The notes beneath the pieces were generated by a model. The model was given only the letters and a program-made list of their open reading frames with translations, was not told where the DNA came from and searched no databases. Position numbers and translations under genes: made by a program. Positions 31,447 through 33,148 of a stretch of DNA of 33,148 nucleotides are shown here, in pieces; positions within the stretch are counted from its first letter, which is position 1; each line of letters opens with the position of its first letter. The DNA comes from Carex sylvatica (taxonomy: Eukaryota; Streptophyta; Magnoliopsida; Poales; Cyperaceae): the NCBI GenBank assembly GCA_964058845.1, contig CAXKVR010000698.1, forward strand, positions 1 through 33,148, given 5' to 3'.

Positions 31447-33148
31447 GTGTTGTATTTGGATTGTAAATGCCCTATTACCTTTCCATATAGAGACACTACT
31501 AGAGTGCTCCAAACACCTTCAATTGGAGTATTGTATTACGGTTGTAAATGCCTAGATATATTGTCATATGGAGACACTTCTGGAGTGCTCCAAACACCTT
31601 CAATTAAAGTGTTGTATTAGGGTTGTTAATACCATATTATCTTGCTATATAGAGCCACTACTAGAGTTCTCCAAACAGCTTCAATAGGAGTGTTGTATTA
31701 GGGTTGTAAATGCCAACTCTCTTGCCATATAGAGACACTACAAGAGTGCTCCAAACACATTCAATTGGAGTGTTGTATTAGAGTTATAAATGCCATATTA
31801 TCTTTTCATATAGAGACGCTACTAGAGTTATCCAAACACCTTTAATTAGAGTGTTGCATTTGTATGGTAATTGTCATATCATCTTGCCATCTAGAGGCAC
31901 TACTAGTGTGGTCCAAACACTTTCAATTGGAGTGTTGTATTAAGGTTTTAAATTCCCTATTATCTTTCCATATATATTCACTACAAGAATGCTCCTAATA
32001 CCTTCAATTGGAGTCTTGTATTAGGGTTGTAAATGACCTGTTATCTTGCCATCCAGAGACACTACTAGAGCGCTCCAATCACCTTCAATTAGAGTGGTGC
32101 ATTAGGGTTGTAAATACCCTATTATCTTGCAATCTGGAGATACTACTAAAGTGTTCCGAACACCTTCAATTGGAGTCTTGTATTAGGGTTGTAAATGTCC
32201 TATTATCTTATCAAATAGAGACTCTACAAGAGTTCTCCAAACACCTTAAACTGGACTTTTTTTATTAGGGTTGTAAATGCCCTACTATATTTCCATATAG
32301 AGACATTACTCAAACACCATCAATTGGAGTATTGTATTACGGTTGTACATGCCATATTATTTTTCTATATAGAGACACTACTAGTGTGCTCCAAATACGT
32401 TCAATTTGAGTGTTGTATTAGGGTTGTAAATGCTTTATTATCTTTCCATATAGAGACACTACAAGAGTGCTCTAAACACCTTTAATTGGACCGTTGCAGT
32501 TGGATGGTAAATGCCATATTATCTTGACATTTGTAGACACTACTAGAGTGCTCTAAACACCTTCAATTGGAGTGTTGTGTTAGGATTGTAAATACCAATT
32601 ATCTTGCAGTACAGAGGCACTACAAGAGTGCTCCAAACACATTCAATTGGAGTGTTATATTAGGGTTTTAAATGCCCTATTATATTTCCATATAGAGATA
32701 CTACTAGAGTGCTCCAAACACCTTTAATTTGACCGTTGCATTTTGATGGTAAATGCCATATTATCTTGACATTTGTAGACACTACTAGAGTGCTCTAAAT
32801 ACTTTCAATTGGAGTGTTGTATTAGGGTTGTAAATGCCTATTATCTTGTCATATAGAGATTCTACGAGAGTGCTCCAAACACCTTCAATTGGAGTGTTGT
32901 ATTAGGGTTATAAATGCCCTATTATCTTGCCATATAGAGACACTACTCGAGTTCTCCAAACATCTTTAATTGGAGTATTGTATTACGATTGTAAATGCCA
33001 ATTATATTACAATTTAGAGACACTACATGAGTGCTCCCAACATGTTCAATTGGAGTGTTGTATTAGGGTTGTAAATGACCTATTATCTTTCCATATAGAG
33101 ACACTATTAGAGCGCTCCAAACACCTTTAATTGGAGTGTTGCATTTGG
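31447..33148 (+). repeat. Higher-order repeat copy E, partial
   Basis: The first 1702 bases of a fifth copy, cut by the window end, so the array continues beyond. It has G at 32188 and C at 32251. Confidence 0.95.

Noticed and set aside
19561..33130. Repeated open frames resembling a Leu-rich repeat protein
   Set aside because: They are by-products of an 81-bp (27-codon) monomer. They end at indels, recur at fixed satellite positions and have no supported start or gene structure.
19122..33148. TTAGGG words suggesting telomeric repeats
   Set aside because: The word occurs once per 81-bp monomer in TATTAGGGTTGTAA, not in short tandem; the plant telomere repeat TTTAGGG is not seen in series.
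20843..33148. CRISPR-like array
   Set aside because: Repeats are contiguous monomers with no unique spacers, and the sequence context is a plant genome.

Overview
The window looks like heterochromatic or intergenic DNA of a flowering plant, probably a eudicot. The DNA is AT-rich. It holds solo long terminal repeats (LTRs) of Ty3/gypsy type, several small non-autonomous DNA transposons with 9-10 bp target duplications, CT-rich plant-like leaders, and very long tandem satellite arrays. I see no intact protein-coding gene, tRNA, rRNA or CRISPR array. Almost all open frames are short and come from repeats or transposon arms. The one plausible protein remnant is a frameshifted minus-strand pseudogene at 6603-6988.

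Layout of the left half. A 245-bp tandem array (401-1305) is followed by a purine-rich tract that is split by a 2838-bp solo LTR (1901-4738, 5-bp duplication GAAAC). Next come a foldback MITE (5156-5335), a region rich in short GGAAAT motifs that may be a CACTA subterminal region (5405-6070), small direct repeats, the pseudogene, and a GCAATAGC-rich repeat block (7020-7555). Positions 7840-9511 form a nested cluster. A Mutator-like non-autonomous element (8094-9032, 10-bp duplication TTAATAACAA) sits inside an older MITE, and a near-palindromic 424-bp MITE lies beside it in an AT microsatellite. The inverted arms of the Mutator-like element are related to the 245-bp tandem unit at the left end of the window.

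Layout of the middle. Positions 10226-12180 are AT-rich and essentially featureless. They are followed by a reverse-oriented LTR remnant ending at 13279, which carries serial hairpins with a constant loop and changing stems. A second LTR-like segment (about 13416-14890) resembles the Tat/Ogre type. Two copies of another repeat (9921-10225 and 14919-15166) flank this stretch in inverted orientation. More MITEs follow (15281-15670 and 15870-16035).

Layout of the right half. A 21-bp minisatellite (about 16085-17527) runs directly into an 81-bp satellite that continues to the window end. A 1524-bp solo LTR (17593-19116, duplication GATCC) interrupts the satellite near its start. From about 20843 onward the 81-bp monomers are organised into a higher-order repeat of exactly 2651 bp with 33 monomers. 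There are four full copies and one partial copy, nearly identical to each other. Diagnostic base differences let the copies be partly ordered. This array is the most striking structure in the window.
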